Shown here: positions 1-7,873 of the stretch, in pieces
Layout of the letters: every line of letters begins with the position of its first letter
Position numbering within the stretch: the stretch's first letter is position 1
Assembly: GCA_021107605.1 (NCBI GenBank)
Contig: JAIOSN010000199.1
Location: 1-17,221, forward strand
Origin: Anaerolineae bacterium
GTDB lineage: Bacteria > Chloroflexota > Anaerolineae > B4-G1 > SLSP01
Length of the DNA stretch: 17,221 bases
Reading direction: 5' to 3'
Program-made: the position numbers and the translations under genes
The notes under the pieces: model-generated
Database searches by the model: none
Told to the model about the DNA's origin: nothing
Seen by the model: the letters and a program-made list of their open reading frames with translations, nothing else

Positions 1-1406
1 CGGAGTGCGGTCAGGAGTGGAGCGCGATCGAGGATCCGGCAACCTGTCCGCAGTGCGGCAGCACACGGATTGAGCAGGACCCGGATGTGTTGGACACCTG
101 GTTCTCCTCGGGCCTCTGGCCTTTTTCTACGCTGGGGTGGCCCGATCTGGAGTCACCGGACTTGCAGCGGTTCTTCCCGACTAATTTGCGGGAGACCGGC
201 TACGATATTCTCTTCTTCTGGGTAGCCCGCGAGACGATGCTCTCCTTAGAATTGATGGGGCAGGCGCCTTTTTCCACGGTTTACTTGCATGGCCTAATTC
301 GTGATGCGCATGGCCAGAAAATTAGCAAATCCATGCCCGATACGTGGAAATATGACCCGCTTTACATTATCGATGAGTACGGCACCGACGCGCTCCGTTA
401 CACGTTGGCTACTTCCTCTTCACCGGGCAATGATATGAGTTTGGACCCCCGGCGGATTGCCGGAGCGCGCAACTTTGCCAACAAGCTCTGGCAAGCCACG
501 CGCTTCATCCTGCTAAATCTGGCGGAAGGAGAGCGCGTCACGCCGCTGGTGGAACTTGCCGCTGAGCAATTGCTGGTGGAGGATCGTTGGATTCTGAGCC
601 GGCTGTACCAATTGACAGAGTCAGTTACTCAGTTGATGGCGGCGTACCAATATGGCGAGGCGGGGCGGCAGATACGGGAGTTCATCTGGGATGAATTTTG
701 TGATTGGTACCTCGAGGCCGCGAAGGTGCGGCTCTACGCCGTCGATGAGGTTGCTAAGGTCGCGCCAAAAACGGTCTTGCTGGCGGTGTTGGAGCAGTCT
801 CTCCGGCTACTCCATCCTTTCATGCCCTACGTCACGGAGGTCATCTGGCAGGCGTTGCCGCCAGAGATCAAAGAGGGGGAAGCGTTGATGATCGCCTCTT
901 GGCCGCAACCGGACAAATCGCGTTTGGACGTGGCGGCTACGGAGCAGATGGCGTTGTTGATGGAGCTGGTGCGTGGTATCCGCAATGTGCGGGCCGAGTA
1001 TCACGTGCCGCCTGGCAAGTGGATCGCAGCGCTCTTGGCGGCGGGTGAGTTCAACCCGCTCTTCGAGGCGCGGCGCGAACTCTTGAGTTCGCTGGCCCGC
1101 TTGGACGCGGAGCAGCTGGAGATTGTGGCCGTGGCTGCGCCGCCCGCACAATCGGCGCCCGTTGTCGCTGGCGAGCTTGTGATCTACCTGCCGCTGGCCG
1201 GCATGGTGGATCTCGAGGCGGAGTGCCGGCGGTTGCGGAAATCCCTGCGTGAGTTGGAGGGCCGGATCACTGGTAGCCAACAGAAACTTGCCGGGCCGTT
1301 CGCCGAGAAAGCTCCCGCTCATATTGTGGAACGCGCGCGTGCGCTCCTGGTTGAATTGCAAGGAGCAGCCGCGCAGACCCGTGAGCAGTTGGCGCGTTTG
1401 GGATGA
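1..1406 (+). CDS. valS: Valyl-tRNA synthetase, C-terminal half (5' end outside window)
   Basis: Class I aminoacyl-tRNA synthetase that charges tRNA-Val in the cytoplasm. The frame is open from base 3, giving 467 visible residues of a protein normally about 870-900 long. At the edge are the remains of a zinc-knuckle-like module (ECG, then CPQCG about 15 residues later). It is followed by the catalytic-core signature DVLDTWFSSGLWPFSTLGWP at about bases 84-143. The KMSKS loop is present as KISKS at 318-332, so ATP-dependent activation should be intact. After it come the helical anticodon-binding domain and, at the C-terminus, a charged coiled-coil arm (about 1209-1403, starting VDLEAECRRLRK) typical of ValRS and used to grip tRNA. 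The HIGH motif and editing domain lie upstream of the window. No terminator hairpin is visible just after the TGA stop. Family assignment is secure. Confidence 0.97.
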   Translation, partial: ECGQEWSAIEDPATCPQCGSTRIEQDPDVLDTWFSSGLWPFSTLGWPDLESPDLQRFFPTNLRETGYDILFFWVARETMLSLELMGQAPFSTVYLHGLIRDAHGQKISKSMPDTWKYDPLYIIDEYGTDALRYTLATSSSPGNDMSLDPRRIAGARNFANKLWQATRFILLNLAEGERVTPLVELAAEQLLVEDRWILSRLYQLTESVTQLMAAYQYGEAGRQIREFIWDEFCDWYLEAAKVRLYAVDEVAKVAPKTVLLAVLEQSLRLLHPFMPYVTEVIWQALPPEIKEGEALMIASWPQPDKSRLDVAATEQMALLMELVRGIRNVRAEYHVPPGKWIAALLAAGEFNPLFEARRELLSSLARLDAEQLEIVAVAAPPAQSAPVVAGELVIYLPLAGMVDLEAECRRLRKSLRELEGRITGSQQKLAGPFAEKAPAHIVERARALLVELQGAAAQTREQLARLG

Positions 1407-1410
1407 TTAA

Positions 1411-1670
1411 GATTTCACTGAAAATGGGATGCAGATAAACGCAGGCTGCGCTCACAGATTAAAACAATAAATCAATATTGAGTCTACTGCAAAAACCAAG
1501 TATTTCACCGCAGAGGCGTAAAGAGTGCCGAGGGTTGAAACTTATTTTTTCTCCATATCCTCCGCGTCTCCGTGGTGAGCTAACTTTTTTCTTAGCGTTC
1601 TTAGCGTCTTTGCGGTAAGACATCTTTTTTCAGGGGAATCAGTATTTATCTGCGAAAATCTGCAGCTCGG
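1411..1670. repeat. Nested, decayed inverted copies of dispersed intergenic repeats
   Basis: Non-coding stretch between valS and the next gene. TCACCGCAGAGGCG (1505-1518) faces CGTCTCCGTGGTGA (1565-1578), an imperfect inverted pair matching at 11 of 14 positions. A third related unit, TTAGCGTCTTTGCGGTAAGA (1601-1620), has the orientation of the second copy. Outside them, GCAGATAAACGCAGG (1431-1445) faces TTTATCTGCG (1645-1654), again inverted. The words resemble the 'ACCGCAAAGACGCAAAG' and 'GCAGATAAACGCAGAT' families of short palindromic spacer repeats that I know from Chloroflexota and other environmental bacteria. The copies are diverged, so this looks like an old insertion or a nest of insertions. 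No reading frame of note crosses it. Confidence 0.6.
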
Positions 1671-1759
1671 GGGCGGTGAGCCTGGGGAAACAGCTGGGAG
1701 TGACTTGTACCTGTAATCTGATGTTAACTATTGCAACCCGGTTTTCCTGGCGTTCGTAC

Positions 1760-1765
1760 TATAAT
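1760..1765 (+). promoter_or_regulatory. Candidate -10 box for the toast-rack lipoprotein gene
   Basis: A perfect TATAAT lies 36 bases before the ATG at 1802. The only -35-like hexamer nearby, TTGCAA at 1731-1736, is 23 bases away, which is too far for a standard sigma-70 spacer, and there is no extended -10 TG. The box is therefore only a candidate. A strong Shine-Dalgarno AGGAGGT (1791-1797) stands 4 bases before the start codon. Confidence 0.35.
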
Positions 1766-1801
1766 GAATGAAGGTAAGCTAGTAATGAGAAGGAGGTTGA
1801 G

Positions 1802-2611
1802 ATGCAGAAAAATAAGCAGAGAGTCATTTTCATTTGGTTGATACTCGCCGTGGCACTCATACTCTCGCTTGGTTGCGCGGGTATGGATTTGAGTCATGTC
1901 GGCATTGAAAAAGTGGAAATCGGTGAAGTCCAGGAGGAGCGCCGCGTTGTTGAATTGGACGATAACGATGACGTCCGTGTCAAGGTGAAGTTAGGAGCAG
2001 GTGATCTCTTGATCGAGGGCGGTGCTACGGAGCTGTTGGAGGCGAATTTCCTCTATAACATTGAGGCCTGGCGGCCGGAGATTGAATATACAACGCGGTA
2101 TTTAGAGGTGAGCCAGCCTACCTACAGAAAAATGGTCTTTGGCAAAGATGTGCGCTACGAGTGGGAGCTGCGTTTTAATGACAATGTGCGGTTGGACTTG
2201 AGTATTGATTTCGGGGCCGGTGATGCAGAGATTGATTTACGTCATCTGGCGGTAACTGAGCTGGATATAACAATTGGAGCCGGCGAAATTATAGTGGATG
2301 CAAAAGGCAACCGCACTCTGGAGCGTCTAGATCTCGATCTGGGTGCGGGGGACGTGAAGTTGGATCTCCGTGGTGACTGGAGCGAGGACGTAGATGTCAA
2401 CATTCAAGGTGGCATAGGGCGAACTGCTATCCGGTTGCCCCGAGATATCGGCGTGCGAGTTGATGTCACCAAAGGGATCGGGACTGTACATGCTGATGGT
2501 TTCCGCATAGAGGATGATGCTTATGTGAATGAGTTGTACGAGGAGGCAGGCGTAGTGCTTTATCTGACCGTTCAAGCTGGGGTGGGGGAAATTTACTTAG
2601 AGCTTGATTGA
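1802..2611 (+). CDS. Putative lipoprotein with toast-rack (DUF2154/DUF4097-like) beta-solenoid
   Basis: 269 residues. The N-terminus has a basic start, a hydrophobic stretch (about residues 9-24) and a Cys at 25 in LSLGC. This is an acceptable though not canonical lipobox (Ser at -3), suggesting a lipoprotein on the outer face of the cytoplasmic membrane. The rest is low in Lys/Arg and rich in short beta strands with a recurring turn, GAG[DE]: LGAGD, FGAGD, IGAGE, LGAGD, then the looser GIG and AGVGE versions, spaced about 20-30 residues apart. This matches 'toast-rack' adhesin-like domains, often found near cell-envelope stress genes (LiaF-type). The ligand is unknown. The ATG is fixed by the strong SD at 1791-1797. 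The gene is monocistronic, with its own terminator just downstream. Confidence 0.75.
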   Translation: MQKNKQRVIFIWLILAVALILSLGCAGMDLSHVGIEKVEIGEVQEERRVVELDDNDDVRVKVKLGAGDLLIEGGATELLEANFLYNIEAWRPEIEYTTRYLEVSQPTYRKMVFGKDVRYEWELRFNDNVRLDLSIDFGAGDAEIDLRHLAVTELDITIGAGEIIVDAKGNRTLERLDLDLGAGDVKLDLRGDWSEDVDVNIQGGIGRTAIRLPRDIGVRVDVTKGIGTVHADGFRIEDDAYVNELYEEAGVVLYLTVQAGVGEIYLELD

Positions 2612-2633
2612 GGTCTGTTTGAGTCTGGAGCCA

Positions 2634-2665
2634 GGGACGCGGCTAGCCGCGTCCCTTTTTGTTTT
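2634..2665 (+). terminator. Rho-independent terminator after the lipoprotein gene
   Basis: Bases 2634-2655 form a perfect 22-base palindrome with arms GGGACGCGG and CCGCGTCCC around a 4-base loop, followed directly by TTTTTGTTTT. It starts 22 bases after the lipoprotein stop codon and separates it from the kinase operon. Confidence 0.92.
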
Positions 2666-2698
2666 ACCTGAATCTGTCTTAGGTGACCTATTTGCTAT

Positions 2699-2726
2699 TT
2701 GAATCTTATTCTTACTGTTGTACAAT
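2699..2726 (+). promoter_or_regulatory. Candidate sigma-70-type promoter of the sensor-kinase operon
   Basis: TTGAAT (2699-2704) and TACAAT (2721-2726) are separated by 16 bases, downstream of the terminator at 2634-2665 and 65 bases before the kinase ATG. The -10 matches consensus at 5 of 6 positions and the -35 at 4 of 6. The surrounding sequence is A/T rich. Confidence 0.55.
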
Positions 2727-2791
2727 TAGATTGCCTTAGGTTTGAGAGATGTGAGGACTAAGAGATAGAATTGTTAGGGAGAACACCACCA

Positions 2792-5458
2792 ATGAATAGC
2801 GAAACGGGATTGAAGGCAGCGGCATTGGAGAGACGACTGGCGGAGTTGACAGTGTTAGTCGCGCAGCAAGAGCAGGAGTTAGCAGCCTCTAACTCCCGTC
2901 TGGCCATGCTCCGCGCGGAACTGACTGCGTGTCACACTAGCACAGCCGGTATAGGGGAGCGTGAGTATCTTGCCACGCTTCTTCGAGTTCTGCCCGATTT
3001 GGTCTTCGTTTTGGATGAGGATGGGCGTTATGTGCAACTCTTCACGTCGGAGGATGAACTGCTTTGCCTACCAGCGGCGGAGTTGCAAGGGAGGACTCTT
3101 CACGATGTTTTACCTGCTGCTTTAGCCGACCAGTCGCTGGCTCTGATACGACAGACCTTGGTCACCGGCGAGCCGCAGCTATTGACGTACCAGCTGCGTG
3201 TGCCGGCGGGGTTACGTTGGTTTGAAGGTCGTACTGCGGTTATACCTACCACTTACGATGGAAAATCATTGGTAATCCGGGTTTCCAGGGATATCACCGC
3301 GCAGAAGGAAGCCGAGGCAGCGCTATTAGAAACCAAGCGGCGTTATGACATGGCGACGAGCGCGGGGCGGGTGGGGATCTGGGAATGGTCTCTGGATACT
3401 GAAGAGCTATACATTGACTCGCAGTTAGCGGAGTTGCTCGGTTATGATGAAGCGGGAACGCTCCCCCAGTGTGTTGAGGAGTGGCGCACATTACTCTATC
3501 CGGAGGATTTAGGGAAAGTATTGAATCTGGCTCAAGCATATTTAAGCGGGAAAATATCCAAGTTTGAGATTGTTTGCCGGGTATGGCATCAAAGTGGGGA
3601 ACTCCGCTACTTTCTCGTTCGTGGATCTATGGTGTGTGAACGAGGAGGGGTGCCTTGCCATCTGATGGGAACATTCATTGATATCTCCGCACGGATGACG
3701 ATTGAGCGAGTAAATGCGGAATTGCTGACTACTTTGAAGCGCCGTCATACTCAGTTGCAGGCTGCGGCTGAAGTGTCTCGCGTGGTGAGTAGTATCTTGA
3801 ATCCAGATCAGATGGCTCAGCGAGTGGTGGAGCTCAGTCGTGAACGTTTCGAGCTCTATTATGCCGGTTTATTTTTGGTGGATCGCACTGGAGTCTGGAC
3901 GGGCGAGCCAGCTAAGTGGGCGGTATTGCGAGCTGGAACCGGCGAAGCTGGTCAACAGATGCTCAAAGAGAAACATAAGCTGGAGATTGGAGGAACCTCA
4001 ATGATCGGTTGGTGCATTGCTCACCGCCAAGCGCGCATTGCGTTGGACGTGGGGCAGGAAGCTGTCCGTTTCGAGAATCCTAAATTACCGCATACCCACT
4101 CCGAATTAGCATTACCCCTTATCAGCCGGGGAGATATTATTGGCGCCTTGAGCATTCAGTCATCGCAAGAAGCTGCCTTTAGTCAAGAGGATATTACTGT
4201 CTTCCAGACCATGGCCGATCAGCTAGCCAACGCGCTGATCAATGCACAACTCTACACCCAAGCACAGCAAGAGATCGCTGAGCGGCTGCAAGTGGAAGCG
4301 CAACTACGCCGGAGACAAGAGGAGTTAAAATTGCTCAATAGCGCCAATCGCGCGCTGGCCTCCTTGTTGGATTTGGATCAAGTACTAGAAACGACTTTGG
4401 AGAGGATAGGAGAGCTCTTGGAAGTGGAAGCCAGTTCTGTCTGGTTGTTAGATGCGGAAAGTGAGTTCTTGGTTTGCCGGCATGTGACCGGGTTACAGAG
4501 GGATTTGGTGCGTGGCTGGGAATTACCAGCGGCAGAAGGTATTGTCGGTTGGGTATTGCAGCAAGGTCAGAGTTTGATTATTGCTGACGCTCAAGCAGAT
4601 GAGCGGCACTGTAAAGATGTTGACCTCTTTTCAGGGTTGCGGGCGCGTTCTATTCTCTCTGTACCTCTGCAAGTCAAAGCGAAAGATATCGGTGTTCTCC
4701 AAGTAATATCCACCGCAAAAAACAAGTTTAATGCTACTCACCTAAGTCTGATGGAATCTTTGGCAGTCACAGCAGCGATTGCTATTGATAATGCACACCT
4801 CTATGAGCAAACGCGCCAGGACGCCATTACCAAAGCGACTTTGCTCAGTGAAGCTAATCACCGTGTCAAGAACAACTTAACGGCCATCATGGGAATTTTG
4901 GCGTTAGAGATACAAGAGACTTATCCGGAAACAGCTGACTTTCATGCCCTGTTGAGAGACCTTTTAGGACGTATTCAAGGAATGGCTACGGTGCATAATC
5001 TGCTTTCGGAGGCGGAGTGGGCTCCTCTACCTATGACCAGATTAGTGGAGGAAATTGCTCATGCCGCGTTGGGGGGATCACCTGTTCGCCAACGCATTGT
5101 GGTACAGGTCTTTTCCGAAAATCCAGCGCGATTGATCGCTCCGCGTCAAGCGACCAGCTTGGCAATTGTGATTAATGAGCTGGTCACAAATAGCATTAAA
5201 CATGCCTTCTCCGGAAGTAGCTCGGGCCGTATCGAGGTAAACATTATGTTTGACGAGGATGATAAGCGGCTGACTACGCTTATGTTCCGCGATGATGGCC
5301 CAGGGTGGCCGGAGAAGGTATTAGATGGAGTACGTTCAGGGGTGGGGGTACGTTTGATGCGGCTCTTGGTGCGCGGACCGTTGTTGGATAAATTGACTTT
5401 TTACAATGATGAGGGGGCGCTTGCCAAGTTGCAATTTAGGCTGGTCCCGTTGAACTAG
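2792..5458 (+). CDS. Soluble sensor histidine kinase, PAS-PAS-GAF-GAF-HisKA_2-HATPase
   Basis: Cytoplasmic multi-input sensor kinase of 888 residues with no membrane segment. Order of parts: N-terminal coiled coil (about 5-45); PAS1 (about 59-170, ending in DITAQKEAEAAL); PAS2/PAC (about 183-300); GAF1 (about 323-490); GAF2 (about 513-672); HisKA_2 dimerisation and phosphoacceptor domain with H-box EANHRVKNNL, His690; and a HATPase_c lid with N-box NELVTNSIKHAF (starting N795), G1 DDGPGW (834-839) and GVGVRLM. All catalytic motifs look intact. HisKA_2 kinases (LHK type) sense light, redox or small ligands in other bacteria, but no ligand residue can be read here. The ATG at 2792 has AGGGAG at 2776-2781 (10-base gap). 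A TTG at 2771 would add 7 residues but lacks a good SD. The receiver-kinase gene follows after 41 bases, so the two probably share a transcript. Confidence 0.92.
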   Translation: MNSETGLKAAALERRLAELTVLVAQQEQELAASNSRLAMLRAELTACHTSTAGIGEREYLATLLRVLPDLVFVLDEDGRYVQLFTSEDELLCLPAAELQGRTLHDVLPAALADQSLALIRQTLVTGEPQLLTYQLRVPAGLRWFEGRTAVIPTTYDGKSLVIRVSRDITAQKEAEAALLETKRRYDMATSAGRVGIWEWSLDTEELYIDSQLAELLGYDEAGTLPQCVEEWRTLLYPEDLGKVLNLAQAYLSGKISKFEIVCRVWHQSGELRYFLVRGSMVCERGGVPCHLMGTFIDISARMTIERVNAELLTTLKRRHTQLQAAAEVSRVVSSILNPDQMAQRVVELSRERFELYYAGLFLVDRTGVWTGEPAKWAVLRAGTGEAGQQMLKEKHKLEIGGTSMIGWCIAHRQARIALDVGQEAVRFENPKLPHTHSELALPLISRGDIIGALSIQSSQEAAFSQEDITVFQTMADQLANALINAQLYTQAQQEIAERLQVEAQLRRRQEELKLLNSANRALASLLDLDQVLETTLERIGELLEVEASSVWLLDAESEFLVCRHVTGLQRDLVRGWELPAAEGIVGWVLQQGQSLIIADAQADERHCKDVDLFSGLRARSILSVPLQVKAKDIGVLQVISTAKNKFNATHLSLMESLAVTAAIAIDNAHLYEQTRQDAITKATLLSEANHRVKNNLTAIMGILALEIQETYPETADFHALLRDLLGRIQGMATVHNLLSEAEWAPLPMTRLVEEIAHAALGGSPVRQRIVVQVFSENPARLIAPRQATSLAIVINELVTNSIKHAFSGSSSGRIEVNIMFDEDDKRLTTLMFRDDGPGWPEKVLDGVRSGVGVRLMRLLVRGPLLDKLTFYNDEGALAKLQFRLVPLN

Positions 5459-5499
5459 TTTTATGACCGGGAATAGCATTTAATTTAGGGGAAGAAACA

Positions 5500-6621
5500 A
5501 TGTTATTAGCTAATAAGCAGGTGCGGATATTGGTAGTGGATGACGATCCTATCGTTACAGAGATCATCAGGATGCAACTAACCCGGTTGGGACAGATGGT
5601 GGCGGGGGTGGTATTCAACGGGCCAGCGGCGGTAAAAGCTACTCTGGACCTGCAACCAGATTTGATATTAATGGATTTACGCATGACGGATCCTGAGACC
5701 GGCTTGGAAAAACATTTGGCCGGCCTAGAGGCCGCGCAGGAAATCCAGGAGAAATGTCCTACTCCAGTGATTATTCTGACGGCTTATGAATCCTCCGAGC
5801 TGGTGTATCAAGCCAGCGTTGCGGGCGTGATGGGTTACTTGGTTAAGCCAGTTAGGAGCAGCGAGTTGGAGCGGGTGATTGCCATTGCCCTGACACGCTT
5901 TGACGATCTGCGTGAATTACGGCGTCTCAATGCTGACCTCCAGGCGCGTAATGAAGATCTAGATGTTTTCGCTGCATACGCAGCTCACGATCTTAGGGCG
6001 CCTTTGGCTACTATCGTGGGCTACGCGGAGGCGTTGGCGGATGAATCTTTCCCCAGATTTGAGGATGAAGAGGTACTATTTTATCTGCGCCGCATTGCGC
6101 GCAGTGGACGCAAAATGGCCAATGTCATTGATGAATTGCTCCGCTTAGCTAGTGTGCGTAAGGAGGAGGTCTCCGTGGAGCCATTAGACATGGCTGATAT
6201 TTTCACTGCGGCCCGCGAGTGTCTGTTGGATTTGGTAACAGAGCAGGGCGCCCAAATCACCGTTCAGGAGCACTGGCCGGTAGCGCTGGGACATGCGCCC
6301 TGGATTGAGGAAGTGTGGGTAAATTATTTGAGCAATGCTCTCAAATATGGGGGAGAACCACCTCGTATTGAAGTGGGTGGGGAACGACAAGCTGCCAGGG
6401 TGCGTTTCTGGGTGCGTGATCAAGGTCCTGGGCTGACGGAAAGTGAACAGCAGCGGGTATTCATTTCCTTTGAACGTTTGTCCCAGGTGCGCGCTCAAGG
6501 GTATGGATTGGGACTGGCCATCGTGCGCCGTATCGTGGAAAAACTTAATGGGGAAGTGGGCGTAGAAAGTGGGGAGGGGCGGGGGAGCACTTTCTATTTC
6601 ACGCTGCCAGCGGTAGATTAA
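5500..6621 (+). CDS. Hybrid response regulator-histidine kinase (REC-HisKA-HATPase)
   Basis: 373 residues, soluble. The N-terminal receiver (about 8-130) has the acidic pocket DDD at 14-16, phosphoacceptor Asp59, Thr94 and Lys116. A short linker leads to HisKA with AAHDLRAPLA (phosphoacceptor His163), then HATPase_c with N-box NYLSNALKY (N279), G1 DQGPG (307-311), F-box FISFERL (321-327) and G2 GYGLGLAIV (334-342). Receiver and kinase both look functional. The loop after Asp59 carries about 7-8 extra residues (DPETGLEKHL region) compared with a standard receiver. SD AGGGGA (5487-5492) sits 7 bases before ATG. The gene lies 41 bases after the PAS/GAF kinase, so a phosphorelay from His690 of that protein to Asp59 here is a reasonable inference. 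No DNA-binding or enzymatic output domain is encoded in either gene, so the final target must lie elsewhere. Confidence 0.9.
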   Translation: MLLANKQVRILVVDDDPIVTEIIRMQLTRLGQMVAGVVFNGPAAVKATLDLQPDLILMDLRMTDPETGLEKHLAGLEAAQEIQEKCPTPVIILTAYESSELVYQASVAGVMGYLVKPVRSSELERVIAIALTRFDDLRELRRLNADLQARNEDLDVFAAYAAHDLRAPLATIVGYAEALADESFPRFEDEEVLFYLRRIARSGRKMANVIDELLRLASVRKEEVSVEPLDMADIFTAARECLLDLVTEQGAQITVQEHWPVALGHAPWIEEVWVNYLSNALKYGGEPPRIEVGGERQAARVRFWVRDQGPGLTESEQQRVFISFERLSQVRAQGYGLGLAIVRRIVEKLNGEVGVESGEGRGSTFYFTLPAVD

Positions 6622-6636
6622 GTGACCTTGATGGCA

Positions 6637-7620
6637 TTACAGATCCTCTTCAATGCCCCACCAATACATATCTGCCAGCTTGCGGTGCTCCTGGTGGAGC
6701 CGGACGTAACTTTCATAACGATGTTGATCAATCTCTCCTGTGGCTAGCGCCGCCAGAACGGCGCAACCCGGTTCCACGGTATGGCTACAATCCGAGAAGT
6801 TGCAATCGGGAACATAGGGAGCGATATCTGGAAAATAAGCCTCAACCTCCTCTGGTTCCATGTCGAAGAGCGCCAGCGCGCGGATCCCGGGTGTATCGGC
6901 GACCCAGCCACCTACTTCCAACGGTATCAATTCGGAGACCGTAGTGGTATGGCGGCCCTTCCCGGTGGCTTGACTTACTTCTTTCACCCGCCGACCTAGA
7001 TTGGGCTGGAGGGCGTTTAGTAAACTACTCTTCCCTGCTCCTGAAGGGCCGACCAAAGCCGAAATTTTTTGCGCTAAATGTGCACGCAAAATTGAGATAT
7101 TCTGACCGGTCAAAGCGCTGGTGTATAAAACCGGGTAGCCAATAGCTGCATAGATGGCGAAATAACGTTGAGCTGTCTCCATGCCCACCAGATCTATTTT
7201 GTTGGCGCAGATCAGCACGGGGATACTCTGGCGTTCGGCTCCTACCAAGAGGCGATCCAACATGCGGAGGCGCGGAGCCGGTTCCGCGCAGGATAGCACG
7301 AAGACAACTTGGTCGGGATTGGCTATGAGTACCTGTTCTTTCTCGCGCAGATAACCATTGCGGTCCCAACGCCGGGAGCCACGTCCAGAAGAGAGGGGCT
7401 TGAGGCGACTTAGGGCGCGTTGGCGAGGGAGCACCTCTTCAATAACGTATGTATTTGGCTGGGGTGTATCCCAACGGACTCGGTCTCCCACCGCCACGAT
7501 AGTGGAATCTTGCCAAGTCTTCTTCAAGCGGCCCCGCAAACGAGCAGTTATTTGTTCTCCCTCCGCGGTGAGGATGGAGTAGAAGCCGCTTTGCGATTTA
7601 ATGACTAAGCCTTCTCGCAT
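6637..7620 (-). CDS. rsgA: Ribosome small subunit-dependent GTPase RsgA
   Basis: Circularly permuted GTPase acting in late maturation of the 30S subunit. 327 residues from the ATG at 7620. An N-terminal OB fold (about 1-65) is followed by the permuted G domain in the order G4 ANKID (139-143), G5 TSAL (167-170), P-loop GPSGAGKS (191-198), the RsgA switch region GKGRHTTT (about 220-227) and G3 DTPG (242-245). A C-terminal zinc site has Cys273, Cys278, His280 and Cys286. All hallmark residues are present. An in-frame ATG at 7647 would add 9 residues, but 7620 is preferred: GGAGA (complement of 7625-7629) stands about 5 bases upstream of it, while 7647 has no clear SD. The gene is convergent with the receiver-kinase (15 bases between stops, no hairpin seen) and divergent from rpmH. 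Confidence 0.95.
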   Translation of the reverse strand: MREGLVIKSQSGFYSILTAEGEQITARLRGRLKKTWQDSTIVAVGDRVRWDTPQPNTYVIEEVLPRQRALSRLKPLSSGRGSRRWDRNGYLREKEQVLIANPDQVVFVLSCAEPAPRLRMLDRLLVGAERQSIPVLICANKIDLVGMETAQRYFAIYAAIGYPVLYTSALTGQNISILRAHLAQKISALVGPSGAGKSSLLNALQPNLGRRVKEVSQATGKGRHTTTVSELIPLEVGGWVADTPGIRALALFDMEPEEVEAYFPDIAPYVPDCNFSDCSHTVEPGCAVLAALATGEIDQHRYESYVRLHQEHRKLADMYWWGIEEDL

Positions 7621-7657
7621 TTTTTCTCCATGAGTAGCATTGTACATGTCAATCTTC

Positions 7658-7685
7658 AGTGTACCATACTGTGAAAGAGGAGCAA
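7658..7685 (-). promoter_or_regulatory. Weak candidate promoter for rsgA
   Basis: Reading the minus strand, TTGCTC (7685-7680) and TACACT (7663-7658) are separated by 16 bases. Matches to consensus are 3 of 6 and 4 of 6. If used, transcription would begin close to 7650, leaving almost no leader for an ATG at 7647, which fits the choice of 7620 as the rsgA start. Low certainty. Confidence 0.25.
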
Positions 7686-7723
7686 CTGAGGGTGTTCGAT
7701 GGTTGAATTATCTTTGACTTCAG

Positions 7724-7752
7724 TTGACCGAAATGCCTCATTACGGTATAAT
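7724..7752 (+). promoter_or_regulatory. Near-consensus sigma-70 promoter of the rpmH operon
   Basis: TTGACC (7724-7729) and TATAAT (7747-7752) with an ideal 17-base spacer. This is the strongest promoter-like sequence in the window and gives an expected start near 7759 and a leader of about 115 bases before rpmH. A second TTGACT (7714-7719) just upstream has no matching -10. Strength fits a ribosomal-protein operon. Confidence 0.88.
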
Positions 7753-7774
7753 ACAGCAGCTTTGATGGAGTAAT

Positions 7775-7852
7775 AAAACCGTCGCGGGCAACCGCGCGGT
7801 TTTGTATGTGTAGTGCTTTTACCTCGGAGCGAGGTAGCCTCTAAGTGAGAGG
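7775..7852 (+). promoter_or_regulatory. Structured 5' leader of the rpmH mRNA (three hairpins, possible attenuator)
   Basis: Hairpin 1: AAAACCG (7775-7781) pairs with CGGTTTT (7797-7803), and inside it CGCGG (7783-7787) pairs with CCGCG (7792-7796) around GCAA, a GNRA-type tetraloop; one T at 7782 is bulged. Hairpin 2: ACCTC/GAGGT (7821-7835). Hairpin 3: CCTCT/AGAGG (7838-7852). The SD AAGGAGG (7861-7867) follows 8 bases later. Hairpin 1 begins about 16 bases after the expected transcript start and ends in only four U followed by G, so it could be a leaky attenuator, a protein-binding site or a 5' stabiliser. The pairing is seen; the role is inferred. Confidence 0.55.
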
Positions 7853-7873
7853 ATAGGAATAAGGAGGAATGGT

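Noticed and set aside
807..1361. Long open frame (184 codons) on the minus strand inside valS
   Set aside because: It is fully antisense to the conserved ValRS C-terminal domain, has no SD and its composition is that expected from the valS codon pattern.
7621..7873. Replication origin beside rpmH
   Set aside because: rpmH often neighbours dnaA and oriC, but no dnaA is present and I found no TTATCCACA-like boxes or clusters in the intergenic region.
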